The position numbers were made by a program, and so were the translations under genes. Of a stretch of DNA of 64,000 nt, positions 55,042-64,000 are shown in pieces. Location: contig JAURXZ010000030.1 in NCBI GenBank assembly GCA_030654175.1, positions 310,001 to 374,000 of the forward strand, in the 5' to 3' direction. This stretch comes from Bacteroidia bacterium (GTDB lineage: Bacteria > Bacteroidota > Bacteroidia > 2-12-FULL-35-15). Numbering within the stretch: position 1 is the first letter of the stretch; the number at the start of each line of letters is the position of its first letter. The notes below the pieces were generated by a model. It did no database searches, had not been told where the DNA came from, and worked only from the letters and a program-made list of their open reading frames with translations.

Positions 55042-57801
55042 ATGAAACATATCCTACTAATTTTAGTTTTTGTTACCTGCTCCCATTTATCGTTTTCTCA
55101 AAAAGGAGAAATAAAAGGAACAGTAAAAGATGCTGCTACAGGTGAAACTATTATAGGCGCTACTATTTTAATTGCTGAAGGAAAAGGTACCGTTACTGAT
55201 ATTGATGGTAACTATAGCATTAAAGCCGATTCCGGACAATACACACTTTCTATATCCTATGTTGGTTATGAACCCCAAAAATTAAAAATAAAAGTTGGAA
55301 ACAAACCTTCTGTTTTTAATTTTTCGCTTCAAACACAAACATTAAATGAAGTAGAAGTTATTGCCGATGTGGCTAAAATACGCGAAACCCCTGTTGCTTT
55401 CTCTAATATTGGAGCCAAACAAATACAGGAAGAATTAGCCTCCAGGGATCTTCCAATGTTATTAAATTCCACTCCTGGAGCATACGCAACCGAACAAGGT
55501 GGAGGAAGTGGTGATGCACGTGTTACTATCAGGGGTTTTGATCAACGGAATGTTGCTGTGCTTGTGGATGGGGTTCCGGTAAACGACATGGAAAACGGAC
55601 AGGTGTATTGGAGCAATTGGGATGGATTGGGAGATGTTACAAGGAATGTACAGGTTCAGAGAGGACTTGGTGCATCTAAACTTGCTCTGGCGTCTATTGG
55701 CGGGACAATGAACATTATCACCAAAGGAATTGATTCTAAAAAAGAGATCAGTTTTAAACAAGAGGTGATGAGTGATCTGATTTACAAAACTTCAATAGGC
55801 TTTAACACGGGGCAATTAAAAGGCGGGTGGGGAATTACAGGAGCGTTTTCACGTAAAAAAGGAGATGGATACGTTGATGAAACATGGACAGATGCATATT
55901 CTTATTTCCTGAAAGTACAAAAAAGGATGGGAAAGCATTTAGTTAGTCTTAGTGGAAATGGGGCTCCTCAAAGCCACGGGCAGCGCAGTGAAAAATTACC
56001 CATTGCTATTTACGATAAAGCATTGGCGACAAAACTTGGCATTAATACGGATAGTGTTTATCAAAACAGCATGTTTTCAAATGCTGAAAGCGGAACAAGA
56101 GGAATTCGTTATAATCCTCATTGGGGTTTATTAAACGGAGATCCACTTAATGAGCGTAAAAATTATTTTCATAAGCCACAATTCAACCTTTCCGATTTCT
56201 GGAACATCAATAAAAAATTATATTTATCTACCGTTGCATATGCTTCCTTTGGAAAAGGTGGTGGAACAAAATTGTTAAACGCCCCGGGATCCAGTGACCG
56301 TGATCCCAATACCGGACAGTTGCTATTTGATAAATACTATACTGCAAACCAATCTTTAGTTGATGCATTATACAGTCCTACGCTGCACAAATCAAGTAAT
56401 ATCATTCAAAGTTCTATCAATAATCATCAATGGTATGGTATACTTTCTTCATTGAACTACCAGATAGACACAAATTTCTCTGCTATTTTTGGTGTTGACG
56501 GTCGCTACTACAAAGGCATCCATTACAAAGAAGTTTACGACCTTTTAGGTGGTGATTATTTTGAAAACCATACCGACCAAAACCAGCCGGGAGGAAAATT
56601 TGTTGGCGACCCTAATTTTCAGTATCAGATGAAACGTAAAGGCGATAAAATACTTACCAATTACGAAGGTTATGTTACCTGGGGTGGTGGATTTGCGCAA
56701 TTAGAATATAAAAAGAAGAACTGGAGCGCATTTGTTACTGCAAGTGTTTCAGAAACGGGTTACCAACGTAAAGATTTTTACCAAAATAAAGATCTGATCC
56801 TTTCGGATACAACTATACGACAAGCTGTTGGTTTTGGTGATACACTAACTCATAATGGGACTAAATACACCAATCAATCAGCCGAGGCTGAATTTTCAAC
56901 CACAAAACGTAAATGGTTTTTAGGTTATACCTTTAAAGGTGGAACCAACTATAATATTAACGAACATCAAAATGTATTTGTAAATATAGGTTACTTAAAA
57001 ATGGCACCCCGTTTTGCCTTAGTGTTTACTTCCACTAACCTTGAAAATACAAAAGCAAGAATGCAGGAAGTGGTTGCTTTTGAAGGTGGATATGGCTTAA
57101 AATATCCAAAATTTGCAACCAACGTGAATTTATATTACACCAACTGGAAAAACAAACCACTTTCGGAATTTCCAACGATCAGAATTGCAGGCGATGATTT
57201 TTATTATACCCTGAATGGTTTGAATGCAATACATAAAGGTATTGAGTTTGATTTTATTTACAAGCTGCTTAAAAACCTTGATGTGGAAGGTTTAGCTTCC
57301 TTTGGAGACTGGACATCAAGAACAGAAGACCAGGTATTTCTGTTTGATATCAATACTGACAGACCTACAGACACTATTAATTTCAGCGCTCAAGGGATAC
57401 ATGTTGGGGATGCTTCCCAGATTCAATTAGGCGGAAGCTTACGTTACGAGATCATTAAAAATTTATATATAAAAGCACGTTACACCTATTTTACAAAAAA
57501 CTATTCCAATTTCAATTTGCTTGATCTGGGTGTTACGTACAATAACAACGGAACCATAAAAACGGATAACCGTGATCGTGAGTCATGGAAAATGCCTGAT
57601 TATGGGCTATTGGATCTATATGCGGGATATGATTTCAAATATTCGAAATTGAAATTTACAATTACAGGTGGTTTAATAAATGCGTTGAACACCTTCTATA
57701 TCACGGATGCACAAAACGGATCAAACTTTGATGCCAATACAGCACTTGTTTATATGGGTATGGGCAGACGATTTAATTTAGGATTAAGGGTAACGTTTTA
57801 G
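55042..57801 (+). CDS. TonB-dependent receptor
   Basis: 919 residues. Signal peptide (ILLILVFVTCSHLSFSQ), an N-terminal carboxypeptidase-regulatory-like domain (GEIKGTVKDAATGETIIGAT, ISYVGYEPQKL; about 22-105), a plug domain (RETPVAFSNI, LVDGVPVNDMENG; about 120-230) and a 22-strand barrel ending in MGRRFNLGLRVTF with a terminal Phe. These receptors use TonB energy to import large or scarce nutrients across the outer membrane. The substrate is not readable; no SusD-type partner is adjacent. Its place between a lamin-tail protein and a secreted endonuclease suggests products of nucleic acid breakdown. Confidence 0.95.
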   Translation: MKHILLILVFVTCSHLSFSQKGEIKGTVKDAATGETIIGATILIAEGKGTVTDIDGNYSIKADSGQYTLSISYVGYEPQKLKIKVGNKPSVFNFSLQTQTLNEVEVIADVAKIRETPVAFSNIGAKQIQEELASRDLPMLLNSTPGAYATEQGGGSGDARVTIRGFDQRNVAVLVDGVPVNDMENGQVYWSNWDGLGDVTRNVQVQRGLGASKLALASIGGTMNIITKGIDSKKEISFKQEVMSDLIYKTSIGFNTGQLKGGWGITGAFSRKKGDGYVDETWTDAYSYFLKVQKRMGKHLVSLSGNGAPQSHGQRSEKLPIAIYDKALATKLGINTDSVYQNSMFSNAESGTRGIRYNPHWGLLNGDPLNERKNYFHKPQFNLSDFWNINKKLYLSTVAYASFGKGGGTKLLNAPGSSDRDPNTGQLLFDKYYTANQSLVDALYSPTLHKSSNIIQSSINNHQWYGILSSLNYQIDTNFSAIFGVDGRYYKGIHYKEVYDLLGGDYFENHTDQNQPGGKFVGDPNFQYQMKRKGDKILTNYEGYVTWGGGFAQLEYKKKNWSAFVTASVSETGYQRKDFYQNKDLILSDTTIRQAVGFGDTLTHNGTKYTNQSAEAEFSTTKRKWFLGYTFKGGTNYNINEHQNVFVNIGYLKMAPRFALVFTSTNLENTKARMQEVVAFEGGYGLKYPKFATNVNLYYTNWKNKPLSEFPTIRIAGDDFYYTLNGLNAIHKGIEFDFIYKLLKNLDVEGLASFGDWTSRTEDQVFLFDINTDRPTDTINFSAQGIHVGDASQIQLGGSLRYEIIKNLYIKARYTYFTKNYSNFNLLDLGVTYNNNGTIKTDNRDRESWKMPDYGLLDLYAGYDFKYSKLKFTITGGLINALNTFYITDAQNGSNFDANTALVYMGMGRRFNLGLRVTF

Positions 57802-57933
57802 CAATTTGATAGTAGGCAATTAAAGCAGTAGGCTATTTAACAATAGGTAATTAAGCAGTCAGGCAATTTAACAAACTAAATTCGTAATCGTTTGTTATCT
57901 GTAAGTAATTTAACAATAAAAACAAAAAAAACA
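57802..57933. repeat. AT-rich drifting repeats before the endonuclease gene
   Basis: Several imperfect copies of caatttaacaa/gcaattaaagcagtaggc in tandem (57802-57880). The same style of sequence is found at 44491-44570 and 54945-54980. No promoter is recognised, so the endonuclease may be read through from the TonB gene. Confidence 0.55.
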
Positions 57934-60147
57934 ATGAAAAAAATTCTTTACACTTTATCACTTATTGTAGCAGTAAATTTATCCGTATTTGCTCAGGCTG
58001 TATTGCCTACCGCATGGAGCTTTTTAAATACTACATTCCCTACAGGATGGTCAATTATTGACCCTACGCCTCTTTATTATACAGGATCGGGAAATACTCC
58101 ACCTGCTTATAAATTTGATGCCACAGGCGACCAAATGATCATATTTTTTGCAAGCAATCCAGGTAATGTTACCTATTACCTGGCTGGAAATTCTTTTACA
58201 GCAGGAGGAATATTTTTGGTTGAAGAATCTGTAAATGGAACAAGCTGGACAACCCTGCGTTCACACACAGCTCCAACAACTACTTATACTGCATTTACAG
58301 ATGTACCTGCCAGCGCAAGCCGTTATATCCGTTTTCACTACTCATTAAAGGTTGGCGGGAATATCGGATTAGATGACGTAGCCATCGCTGCAGGAGCTGC
58401 AGGCCCTGCACAGGAAATAAATATTAAACAAGGCACTACTACTATTGTTACAGGCGGTACCTATACACCAAATTCAAGCGTGGGTGTTAATACTCCAATA
58501 ACATTCATTGTAGAAAACCTGGGAACAGTTACTGCCCTTAATATCACATCGGCAACTATTTCCGGAACCAATGCAGCTGATTTTAACGTTTCAACCACCC
58601 CTGCAATGATTGCAGCTGCAAGTACAGGAAATTTAATAGTTGATTTTACACCGGCTGCCGCAGGTACACGCAATGCCATTTTAACCATTGTGAGTGACGA
58701 TGCCGATGAAAACCCTTATATCATTAACTTATACGGCATTGGTGGAACTTATGCTTCAGAACCTACAGCTCAGGCAACTAACCTTACATTTTCCAATATA
58801 AAATCGTACACGCTTAGTGCTTCATTTACAGCAGCATCAACGGCTCCGGAAGGGTATATTATTTTGCGTAAAAAAGGTTCAGCAATTACCGACAGCCCTG
58901 CAGATGGAAGTGTTTATCAACGTGGCGATATGATCGGCAGCTCAAAAGTGGTTTATAACGGAACAGCTACTTCATTTACTCCAAACAATATTGTTGCCGG
59001 CACGGATTATTACTTTGCTGTATTTACCTATAGCGGACCTGGTGCATACCGCAATTATTTGACAACAAGTCCGCTTACAGCAAATGTTACAAGTTTAAGC
59101 ACTATGCAGCCTGCCGGTTATTATACTGGAATTTCAACTGCAAGCGCAACATTCCTTGCCGACCTGCACACCAAAATATACCCACACACCCATTTGTTTT
59201 ACAGTAATTATGGACCGGCAGTGGTAACTCCTTTTGCTTCACGTGATACTACCGGAGATAACAGAGTTGTTACCTGCGTATATAGTGGTGAAAACAAGGT
59301 TTATACTGAACCTTTCGATTGGACAACAAACGGATTTAGCCGTGAGCATACGTATTGCCATAACTGGATGCCAACAGAGCCCGCACTTGGATTAGAAGAA
59401 TACGAAGATTATCATCATTTATTTCCTACCAACCAAAACAGTGCAAATGCTGTACGTAGTAATTACCCGTTAGGAGAAGTTGTAACTGCCACCTCTACTT
59501 ACTTAGAAGGTGAATTTGGATTAAATGCAAAAGGGGAAACAGTTTATGAACCCCGCGATTCACACAAAGGAGATGCTGCACGTGCAATTTTTTATGAAGC
59601 TACTTGTTATACCACTATTGGTGGTAATAGCTGGGCATTGCGTAATCCTATAAGCGGTACTATACCTTACGGGCAAAATCAAAACATCTTAAAAACATGG
59701 AATTTCCAGGATCAACCGGATGCATGGGAAATTGCACGTAATGATTTTATCGAATCTATCCAGGGAAACCGTAACCCATTTGTGGATAGCATTCAATTTG
59801 CCTGTTACATCGATTTCGCTACCATGACAAAACTTTCAGGTCCTAACGTGCCATGTAATGCTGAAGTTCTTGGAATAGCTGATGATCAAAAAAACAATGA
59901 TCAAATGCAAATTACTCCAAATCCAAACAATGGGAATTTTGTTGTAAACTACACATCTGCAAAAAATCAAAAAGTAAGTGTAAAATTAATTGACATGCTT
60001 GGCCAAGTGGTATACACCAATGAATTAAAGGTGATCAGCGGAATCAATCCAATTGAAATAAGCGTACAAAACTTAAAAAAAGGAATTTACCTTTTTGAGT
60101 ACGTAACTGAAAAAGGAAAACAAACCGAAAAATTGGTTATTGAGTAA
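57934..60147 (+). CDS. Secreted endonuclease I family protein with T9SS type A sorting domain
   Basis: 737 residues from the ATG at 57934 (MKKILYTLSL); an earlier in-frame ATG adds an unlikely leader. Signal peptide ends VFAQ. Order: a beta-rich N-terminal domain with GNIGLDDVAI, an Ig-like domain with NPYIINLYGIGG (around 180-240), a fibronectin-type-III-like domain, then the endonuclease I domain with FSREHTYCHNWMP and EDYHHLFPTNQNSANAVRSN, which carry the family's R-E-H and H-L-x-P-T metal and catalytic residues. A type A sorting domain ends the protein (QITPNPNNGNFVV, IDMLGQVVY, LKKGIYLFEYV). It should cut extracellular DNA or RNA at the surface. Confidence 0.93.
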   Translation: MKKILYTLSLIVAVNLSVFAQAVLPTAWSFLNTTFPTGWSIIDPTPLYYTGSGNTPPAYKFDATGDQMIIFFASNPGNVTYYLAGNSFTAGGIFLVEESVNGTSWTTLRSHTAPTTTYTAFTDVPASASRYIRFHYSLKVGGNIGLDDVAIAAGAAGPAQEINIKQGTTTIVTGGTYTPNSSVGVNTPITFIVENLGTVTALNITSATISGTNAADFNVSTTPAMIAAASTGNLIVDFTPAAAGTRNAILTIVSDDADENPYIINLYGIGGTYASEPTAQATNLTFSNIKSYTLSASFTAASTAPEGYIILRKKGSAITDSPADGSVYQRGDMIGSSKVVYNGTATSFTPNNIVAGTDYYFAVFTYSGPGAYRNYLTTSPLTANVTSLSTMQPAGYYTGISTASATFLADLHTKIYPHTHLFYSNYGPAVVTPFASRDTTGDNRVVTCVYSGENKVYTEPFDWTTNGFSREHTYCHNWMPTEPALGLEEYEDYHHLFPTNQNSANAVRSNYPLGEVVTATSTYLEGEFGLNAKGETVYEPRDSHKGDAARAIFYEATCYTTIGGNSWALRNPISGTIPYGQNQNILKTWNFQDQPDAWEIARNDFIESIQGNRNPFVDSIQFACYIDFATMTKLSGPNVPCNAEVLGIADDQKNNDQMQITPNPNNGNFVVNYTSAKNQKVSVKLIDMLGQVVYTNELKVISGINPIEISVQNLKKGIYLFEYVTEKGKQTEKLVIE

Positions 60148-60174
60148 TATTTTTGTTCGTTTGAATGTAATTTG

Positions 60175-60202
60175 AAAGCCCCCTATTTTAGGGGGCTTTT
60201 CG
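60175..60202. terminator. Bidirectional terminator between the endonuclease and meaB genes
   Basis: Stem AAGCCCCCTA/TAGGGGGCTT with a TTT loop, flanked by A on the left and T on the right, placed between two convergent genes. Confidence 0.85.
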
Positions 60203-60251
60203 TTTAATAACCAATCTTGTTTAAGGCCATGATTGCACTAATGCAAAACAA

Positions 60252-61154
60252 CTATTCTATTATGCTACTCACAAAACGATACAAATTAAAATCAGCTTTT
60301 TTTAATTCTACTTCTATTTGTTGCTGTAATATTTTTTTCGAAACACTTTTCATTTTAGCGTTCTGAATTAAACGGTATGCTTTTTCAGCCAATAGGTATG
60401 GGCGTTTTGTGTTTATGCCGGTAAGCTGATGTTTATCGATTGCTTCAATTAATTCATCAACACCTTCATATTTTATTGCAACAGCTTTAATTACAGGAAT
60501 GCTCCAATCGCTCAATGGTTTGGAATGAACCAATTGCTGAATATTTTTCATAAAAATGGATGCTCCTGCCCTATCAGATTTATTGATCACAAAAATATCA
60601 GCGATCTCCATTACACCCGATTTAAGGCTTTGCACCTCATCTCCTGATTCAGGAACTAAAACCAATACAGTGGTATCGGCTAAACCAACTATTTCCACTT
60701 CACTTTGTCCAACACCAACTGTTTCCACAACAATATAATCAAAAGCAAAGGCCCGCATTATATCTACCACTTCAATAATTGTAGCCGATAATCCACCTAA
60801 GGAGCCTCTGGTAGCCAATGACCTGATAAATACATTTTCATTTGTAAAATGCTCGGCCATGCGTAATCTATCACCAAGCAAAGAACCATAATTAAAAGGG
60901 GATGTAGGGTCTATAGCGATGATGCCAACCGATTTATTTTGATCAGTAAGTCTTTTGATGACTGCATTTATCAAGGTGCTTTTACCTGCACCGGGAGGAC
61001 CTGTAATACCAATAACAGGGGTGTTTTTATTAAATTTAAGAGATGTTAAAATTTCCTGGTAACCTTCCAACTCATTTTCAACAATGGTAATACAGCGTGC
61101 CAGGGCTTTTTTATCGCCTTGCTGTAATTGTTGAATAAGGGTTTTAGTGGACAT
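60252..61154 (-). CDS. meaB: MeaB/ArgK-type GTPase (methylmalonyl-CoA mutase chaperone)
   Basis: 300 residues, cytoplasmic G3E-family GTPase that loads and protects cobalamin in methylmalonyl-CoA mutase. Motifs: Walker A GITGPPGAGKSTLI, the family segment IAIDPTSPFNYGSLLGDRLRM, IIEVVDIMRAFAFDYIVVETVGVGQSE and NKSDRAG. The C-terminal helical dimerisation part is present. The mutase genes are not in the window. It lies 22 bp after asnS and may share its message. Confidence 0.93.
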   Translation of the reverse strand: MSTKTLIQQLQQGDKKALARCITIVENELEGYQEILTSLKFNKNTPVIGITGPPGAGKSTLINAVIKRLTDQNKSVGIIAIDPTSPFNYGSLLGDRLRMAEHFTNENVFIRSLATRGSLGGLSATIIEVVDIMRAFAFDYIVVETVGVGQSEVEIVGLADTTVLVLVPESGDEVQSLKSGVMEIADIFVINKSDRAGASIFMKNIQQLVHSKPLSDWSIPVIKAVAIKYEGVDELIEAIDKHQLTGINTKRPYLLAEKAYRLIQNAKMKSVSKKILQQQIEVELKKADFNLYRFVSSIIE

Positions 61155-61176
61155 CCTCTTTAGTAATGAATAATAT

Positions 61177-62610
61177 TTAAAACTCAGCCGTTTTAGGTGC
61201 TCTTGGGAATGGTATCACATCACGGATATTGGTCATGCCGGTTACAAATAATACCAAACGCTCAAAACCTAATCCAAATCCTGCATGTGGGGCAGTTCCA
61301 AATTTTCGTGTATCTAAATACCAGTATAATTCATCAGTTGGGATGTGCATTTCATTCATGCGTTTTTCTAAAAACTCCAAACGTTCTTCACGTTGCGAAC
61401 CTCCAATTATCTCACCAATACCGGGAAATAAAATATCCATTGCACGAACAGTCTTTCCATCTTCATTCAAACGCATATAAAACGATTTAATGTCTTTTGG
61501 ATAATCCGTTAAAATAACAGGCTTTTTAAAATGTTTCTCCACAAGGAAGCGCTCGTGCTCACTTTGCAGGTCGGCACCCCAGTTTTCGATAAGGTATTTG
61601 AATTTTTTCTTTTTATTCGGTGTAGAATTTTTTAATATTTCGATCGCTTCTGTATAGGTAAGTCTTTCGAATTCTGTTGATGAGCAGAAATGCAATTTTG
61701 TTAACAGATCCATTTCAGAACGCTCGTCCTGTGGTTTTAACTTTTCTTCGTCCAACAAACGGGTTTTCAAAAATTCCAATTCATCAGCACAATTATCAAG
61801 GGCGTATTTTATTGTATATTGTAATAGATCTTCGGCTAATTTCGCATTATCATTCAGATCAGCGAAAGCTACTTCGGGCTCTATCATCCAAAATTCGGCA
61901 AGGTGACGAGCGGTATTTGAATTTTCGGCACGGAATGTTGGGCCGAATGTATACACTTCGCCCAATGCCATTGCACCTAACTCCGCCTCCAATTGACCGG
62001 AAACAGTAAGGTTGGTAGATTTTCCGAAAAAATCCTGTTTGAAATCTACTTTTCCTTCTTCCGTGCGGGGCGGATTATCAAAATCCAAAGCCGTTACACG
62101 AAACATTTCTCCTGCACCCTCAGCATCAGAAGCCGTAATAACAGGTGTATGCAGGTAAACAAATCCGCGATCGTTAAAAAACTGATGTATAGCAAATGCT
62201 AATGCATGACGAACTTTGAATACCGCATTAAATGTATTGGTACGAAAACGCAAATGTGCGATCTCCCTTAAAAATTCCAAACTGTGTTTTTTAGGTTGAA
62301 GCGGAAATTTTTCTGCATCACTATCACCTAATATTTCCAGGTGTTTTACTTTCACCTCCACCTTTTGGCCTTTCCCTAAAGACTCTATCAGTTCACCTGT
62401 AACACTAATAGCGGCACCTGTTGTAAGGCGTTTCAACAATGCTTCATCTGCATTTTGGAAATCCACCACAGCTTGTATATTATTTATTGTTGAACCATCA
62501 TTCACTGCAATAAACTGATTGTTACGAAAGGTGCGTACCCAGCCTTTTAAGTTTACTTCAGTTCCATAGGCCGTTGAATTTAACAGCTCTTTTACTTTTG
62601 TTCTTTTCAC
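61177..62610 (-). CDS. asnS: Asparaginyl-tRNA synthetase
   Basis: 477 residues from a GTG at 62610 ([18 protein letters not shown] follows), a normal size. An ATG at 62655 in the same frame is rejected because a predicted -7 element (62644-62651) would lie over it. Class II synthetase: an N-terminal OB-fold anticodon-binding domain ([20 protein letters not shown]), motif 2 region ([20 protein letters not shown]) and motif 3 ([19 protein letters not shown]). It charges tRNA-Asn in the cytoplasm. meaB follows closely. Confidence 0.96.
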   Translation of the reverse strand: MKRTKVKELLNSTAYGTEVNLKGWVRTFRNNQFIAVNDGSTINNIQAVVDFQNADEALLKRLTTGAAISVTGELIESLGKGQKVEVKVKHLEILGDSDAEKFPLQPKKHSLEFLREIAHLRFRTNTFNAVFKVRHALAFAIHQFFNDRGFVYLHTPVITASDAEGAGEMFRVTALDFDNPPRTEEGKVDFKQDFFGKSTNLTVSGQLEAELGAMALGEVYTFGPTFRAENSNTARHLAEFWMIEPEVAFADLNDNAKLAEDLLQYTIKYALDNCADELEFLKTRLLDEEKLKPQDERSEMDLLTKLHFCSSTEFERLTYTEAIEILKNSTPNKKKKFKYLIENWGADLQSEHERFLVEKHFKKPVILTDYPKDIKSFYMRLNEDGKTVRAMDILFPGIGEIIGGSQREERLEFLEKRMNEMHIPTDELYWYLDTRKFGTAPHAGFGLGFERLVLFVTGMTNIRDVIPFPRAPKTAEF

Positions 62611-62927
62611 GATATTCGGGGGTATTAAAAATGTTTTGAGGTACAAAAATAACAATTAAGTAATTTGAAATTTTAGTATTGTGATATAATATCGTTTTAA
62701 AGCCTTGCACATACTTCGACAGGCTCAGTATGACCAACACGGCTTGGTTTCCGACCTATTATTTGCATAAGTAAGTAATCATAACCTCTTTCGATGCGAA
62801 TGCTGCGTTAGGGATTGCAACGTAAATCCTTTTTGTTCTTCTCAAAAAGATTGAAGTGGAAAGCCCACCCCTTTCTTTTTCAAGAAAGGGAACGCCCAAA
62901 TTAATTTAAAATTTACTCTTCAAAAAC
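62611..62927. other. Gap between asnS and the phosphatase gene
   Basis: 317 bp. Contains a -7-like element CAAAAATA (read TATTTTTG on the minus strand, 62644-62651) for asnS, a short repeat-like sequence (cttcgacaggctcagtatga, 62715-62734), and copy 2 of the two-hairpin element (62805-62897). Confidence 0.55.
62805..62897. repeat. Dispersed two-hairpin element, copy 2
   Basis: Same layout as 44578-44676: gcgttagggattgcaacg, a variable stem CTTTTTG/CAAAAAG (7 bp, loop TTCTTCT), gattgaagtggaaagccc, then CCCTTTCTT/AAGAAAGGG and AACGCC. The variable stem has a different sequence from copy 1 but still pairs, with the same one-base bulge at its base in both copies. Confidence 0.8.
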
Positions 62928-64000
62928 TCACACCCTCAGCCCAATCACCATTATATCATCAATTTGCGCTCTGTCGCCCCTCCAATCAGAAGCCACTTTT
63001 TCTAACTTTAGTTTTTGTTCTTCCATACTTAAAGCGTGAATCTCTACTAACAAATCTCTAAATGGTTGATAATAGAACTTTTCATTACCCGGGCCTCCAA
63101 ACTGATCCACAAAACCATCCGAAAAGATATAAATACAATCACCTTTTTCCAATACTATTGTGTGGTTAGTAAATTGAAATGAGTTTTGTGATGAAAAACC
63201 TATAGATGCTTTGTCTGCCTTGGTTTCGTGAAGCACTCCGTTCCTGATCAAATACAAGGAATTGTGAGCTCCGGCATACTCCAATTGATTATACAAAGGA
63301 GTTTGATCAACTTTTTCAAAACCGGAATTTTTATCATTCCTCATCAGGCTTATCAATGCGATCTCCATTCCGTCATTGACTTTCCCCCGCTGATCTTTTT
63401 GACGCAACGATTCTACCACTAATTTGCTCAACTCATTTAAAACCATTGCAGGCTGATGAACATGATTTTTTTTCACCACCTGTTCTAATAAGTTATAGCC
63501 CATCATGCTCATAAATGCCCCGGGAACACCATGTCCGGTGCAATCAACAGCTGCTATAAATAGTTTGGATTGCGGTGCGGAGAACTCGGAATTAGAAATC
63601 TGATGAAACCAATAAAAATCACCGCTTACAATATCTTTGGGTTGATACAGAACAAATGATTCGGGCAGGTGTTTTTTTATTTCACCTAATGGTGGAAGGA
63701 TGGATTCCTGAATTCGTTTGGCATAGTTAATACTATCCGTGATCTTTTCATTTTTTTCATCCAACAGCTGGTTGGCCTTTTGTTTTTGACGATATCCTCT
63801 GTATATAAAAAAAGCGAGTATAAGCACAAATGTAAAGCCCATGATAAAGGCATTGCGCAAGATGACCTGTTTTTCAGCTTCAGCTTGCTGAGTAGATATT
63901 TCTGCATCTTTTTTGATCAGTGCTTTGTCTTTTTTTTCAGATTCATATTTTGTATTCATCTCCGCTATTTGTCCGCTGGAGGCCTCATTCAATAGGGTGT
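62928..64000 (-). CDS. SpoIIE-type serine phosphatase, C-terminal part (5' end outside window)
   Basis: About 357 codons are visible; the frame is open to the window edge. Order: the end of a helical region (KYESEKKDKALIKKDAEIST, a typical coiled segment after TPR repeats), one transmembrane helix (AFIMGFTFVLILAFFIYRGY), a second coiled segment, and a PP2C/SpoIIE domain with KDIVSGDFYWFH, AVDCTGHGVPGAFMSMMG, FSDGFVDQFGG and IDDIMVIGLRV holding the metal-binding Asp residues. Such proteins act at the inner membrane and dephosphorylate anti-sigma-antagonist-type proteins or other partners. The partner here is unknown. Confidence 0.93.
   Translation of the reverse strand, partial: TLLNEASSGQIAEMNTKYESEKKDKALIKKDAEISTQQAEAEKQVILRNAFIMGFTFVLILAFFIYRGYRQKQKANQLLDEKNEKITDSINYAKRIQESILPPLGEIKKHLPESFVLYQPKDIVSGDFYWFHQISNSEFSAPQSKLFIAAVDCTGHGVPGAFMSMMGYNLLEQVVKKNHVHQPAMVLNELSKLVVESLRQKDQRGKVNDGMEIALISLMRNDKNSGFEKVDQTPLYNQLEYAGAHNSLYLIRNGVLHETKADKASIGFSSQNSFQFTNHTIVLEKGDCIYIFSDGFVDQFGGPGNEKFYYQPFRDLLVEIHALSMEEQKLKLEKVASDWRGDRAQIDDIMVIGLRV

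Noticed and set aside
1-64000. CRISPR arrays, rRNA genes, insertion sequences with transposase genes, replication origin
   Set aside because: None seen: no regularly spaced identical short repeats outside the coding repeats, no rRNA-like sequence, no transposase or integrase frame, no DnaA-box cluster noticed.

Overview
The window comes from an AT-rich Bacteroidota chromosome. Evidence: a PorP/SprF-type outer-membrane protein, C-terminal type IX secretion (T9SS) sorting domains of both kinds, a TonB receptor with an N-terminal carboxypeptidase-like domain, SprB repeats, and several upstream regions with the Bacteroidota promoter pattern (TTG, about 17-21 bp, TAnnTTTG). The genus cannot be named from the sequence alone.

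Layout. 1-750: 3' end of mutS, carrying a 7-bp tandem array. 809-15195 (minus): a surface-adhesin operon of a short secreted paralogue, a 4188-residue SprB-like adhesin and its PorP/SprF partner. 15711-17883 (minus): GDP-L-fucose synthesis (gmd, fcl). 18182-21163: uvrA. 21405-30453 (minus): a complete ebo cluster (eboABCDEF plus a TMEM220-like gene) followed by a second, divergent eboA-eboB pair with its own copied promoter. 30858-36961: a penicillin-acylase-family hydrolase and a GH67-like membrane protein, divergent from a GH10 xylanase. 37081-41418: a two-gene restriction-modification-like island between a degenerate copy of the tRNA-Cys 3' end and the intact tRNA-Cys gene. 41452-42526 (minus): small genes including folB. 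42663-47743: rimP-nusA-infB with a terminator-like hairpin in its leader. 48098-53603: three secreted surface proteins. 54018-60147: lamin-tail-domain protein, TonB receptor and secreted endonuclease I, a plausible extracellular nucleic-acid scavenging set. 60252-62610 (minus): meaB-like GTPase and asnS. 62928-64000 (minus): C-terminal part of a SpoIIE-type phosphatase.

Strongest observations. (1) The eboA-eboB pair is duplicated together with its promoter, and the second EboB has lost or changed four of the six TatD-type metal ligands, so it looks like a pseudoenzyme kept under the same control. (2) A dispersed element occurs twice (44578-44676 and 62805-62897); its internal stem differs in sequence but keeps its base pairing, it keeps a second hairpin, and its ends can pair. 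(3) The restriction-modification pair sits between tRNA-Cys 3'-end repeats with no integrase. (4) mutS carries a slippable array whose unit is not a multiple of three, just ahead of the clamp-binding motif. (5) The PorP/SprF signal peptide appears to be encoded by an inserted repeat. (6) A GH67-like catalytic domain is joined to a multi-pass membrane domain.
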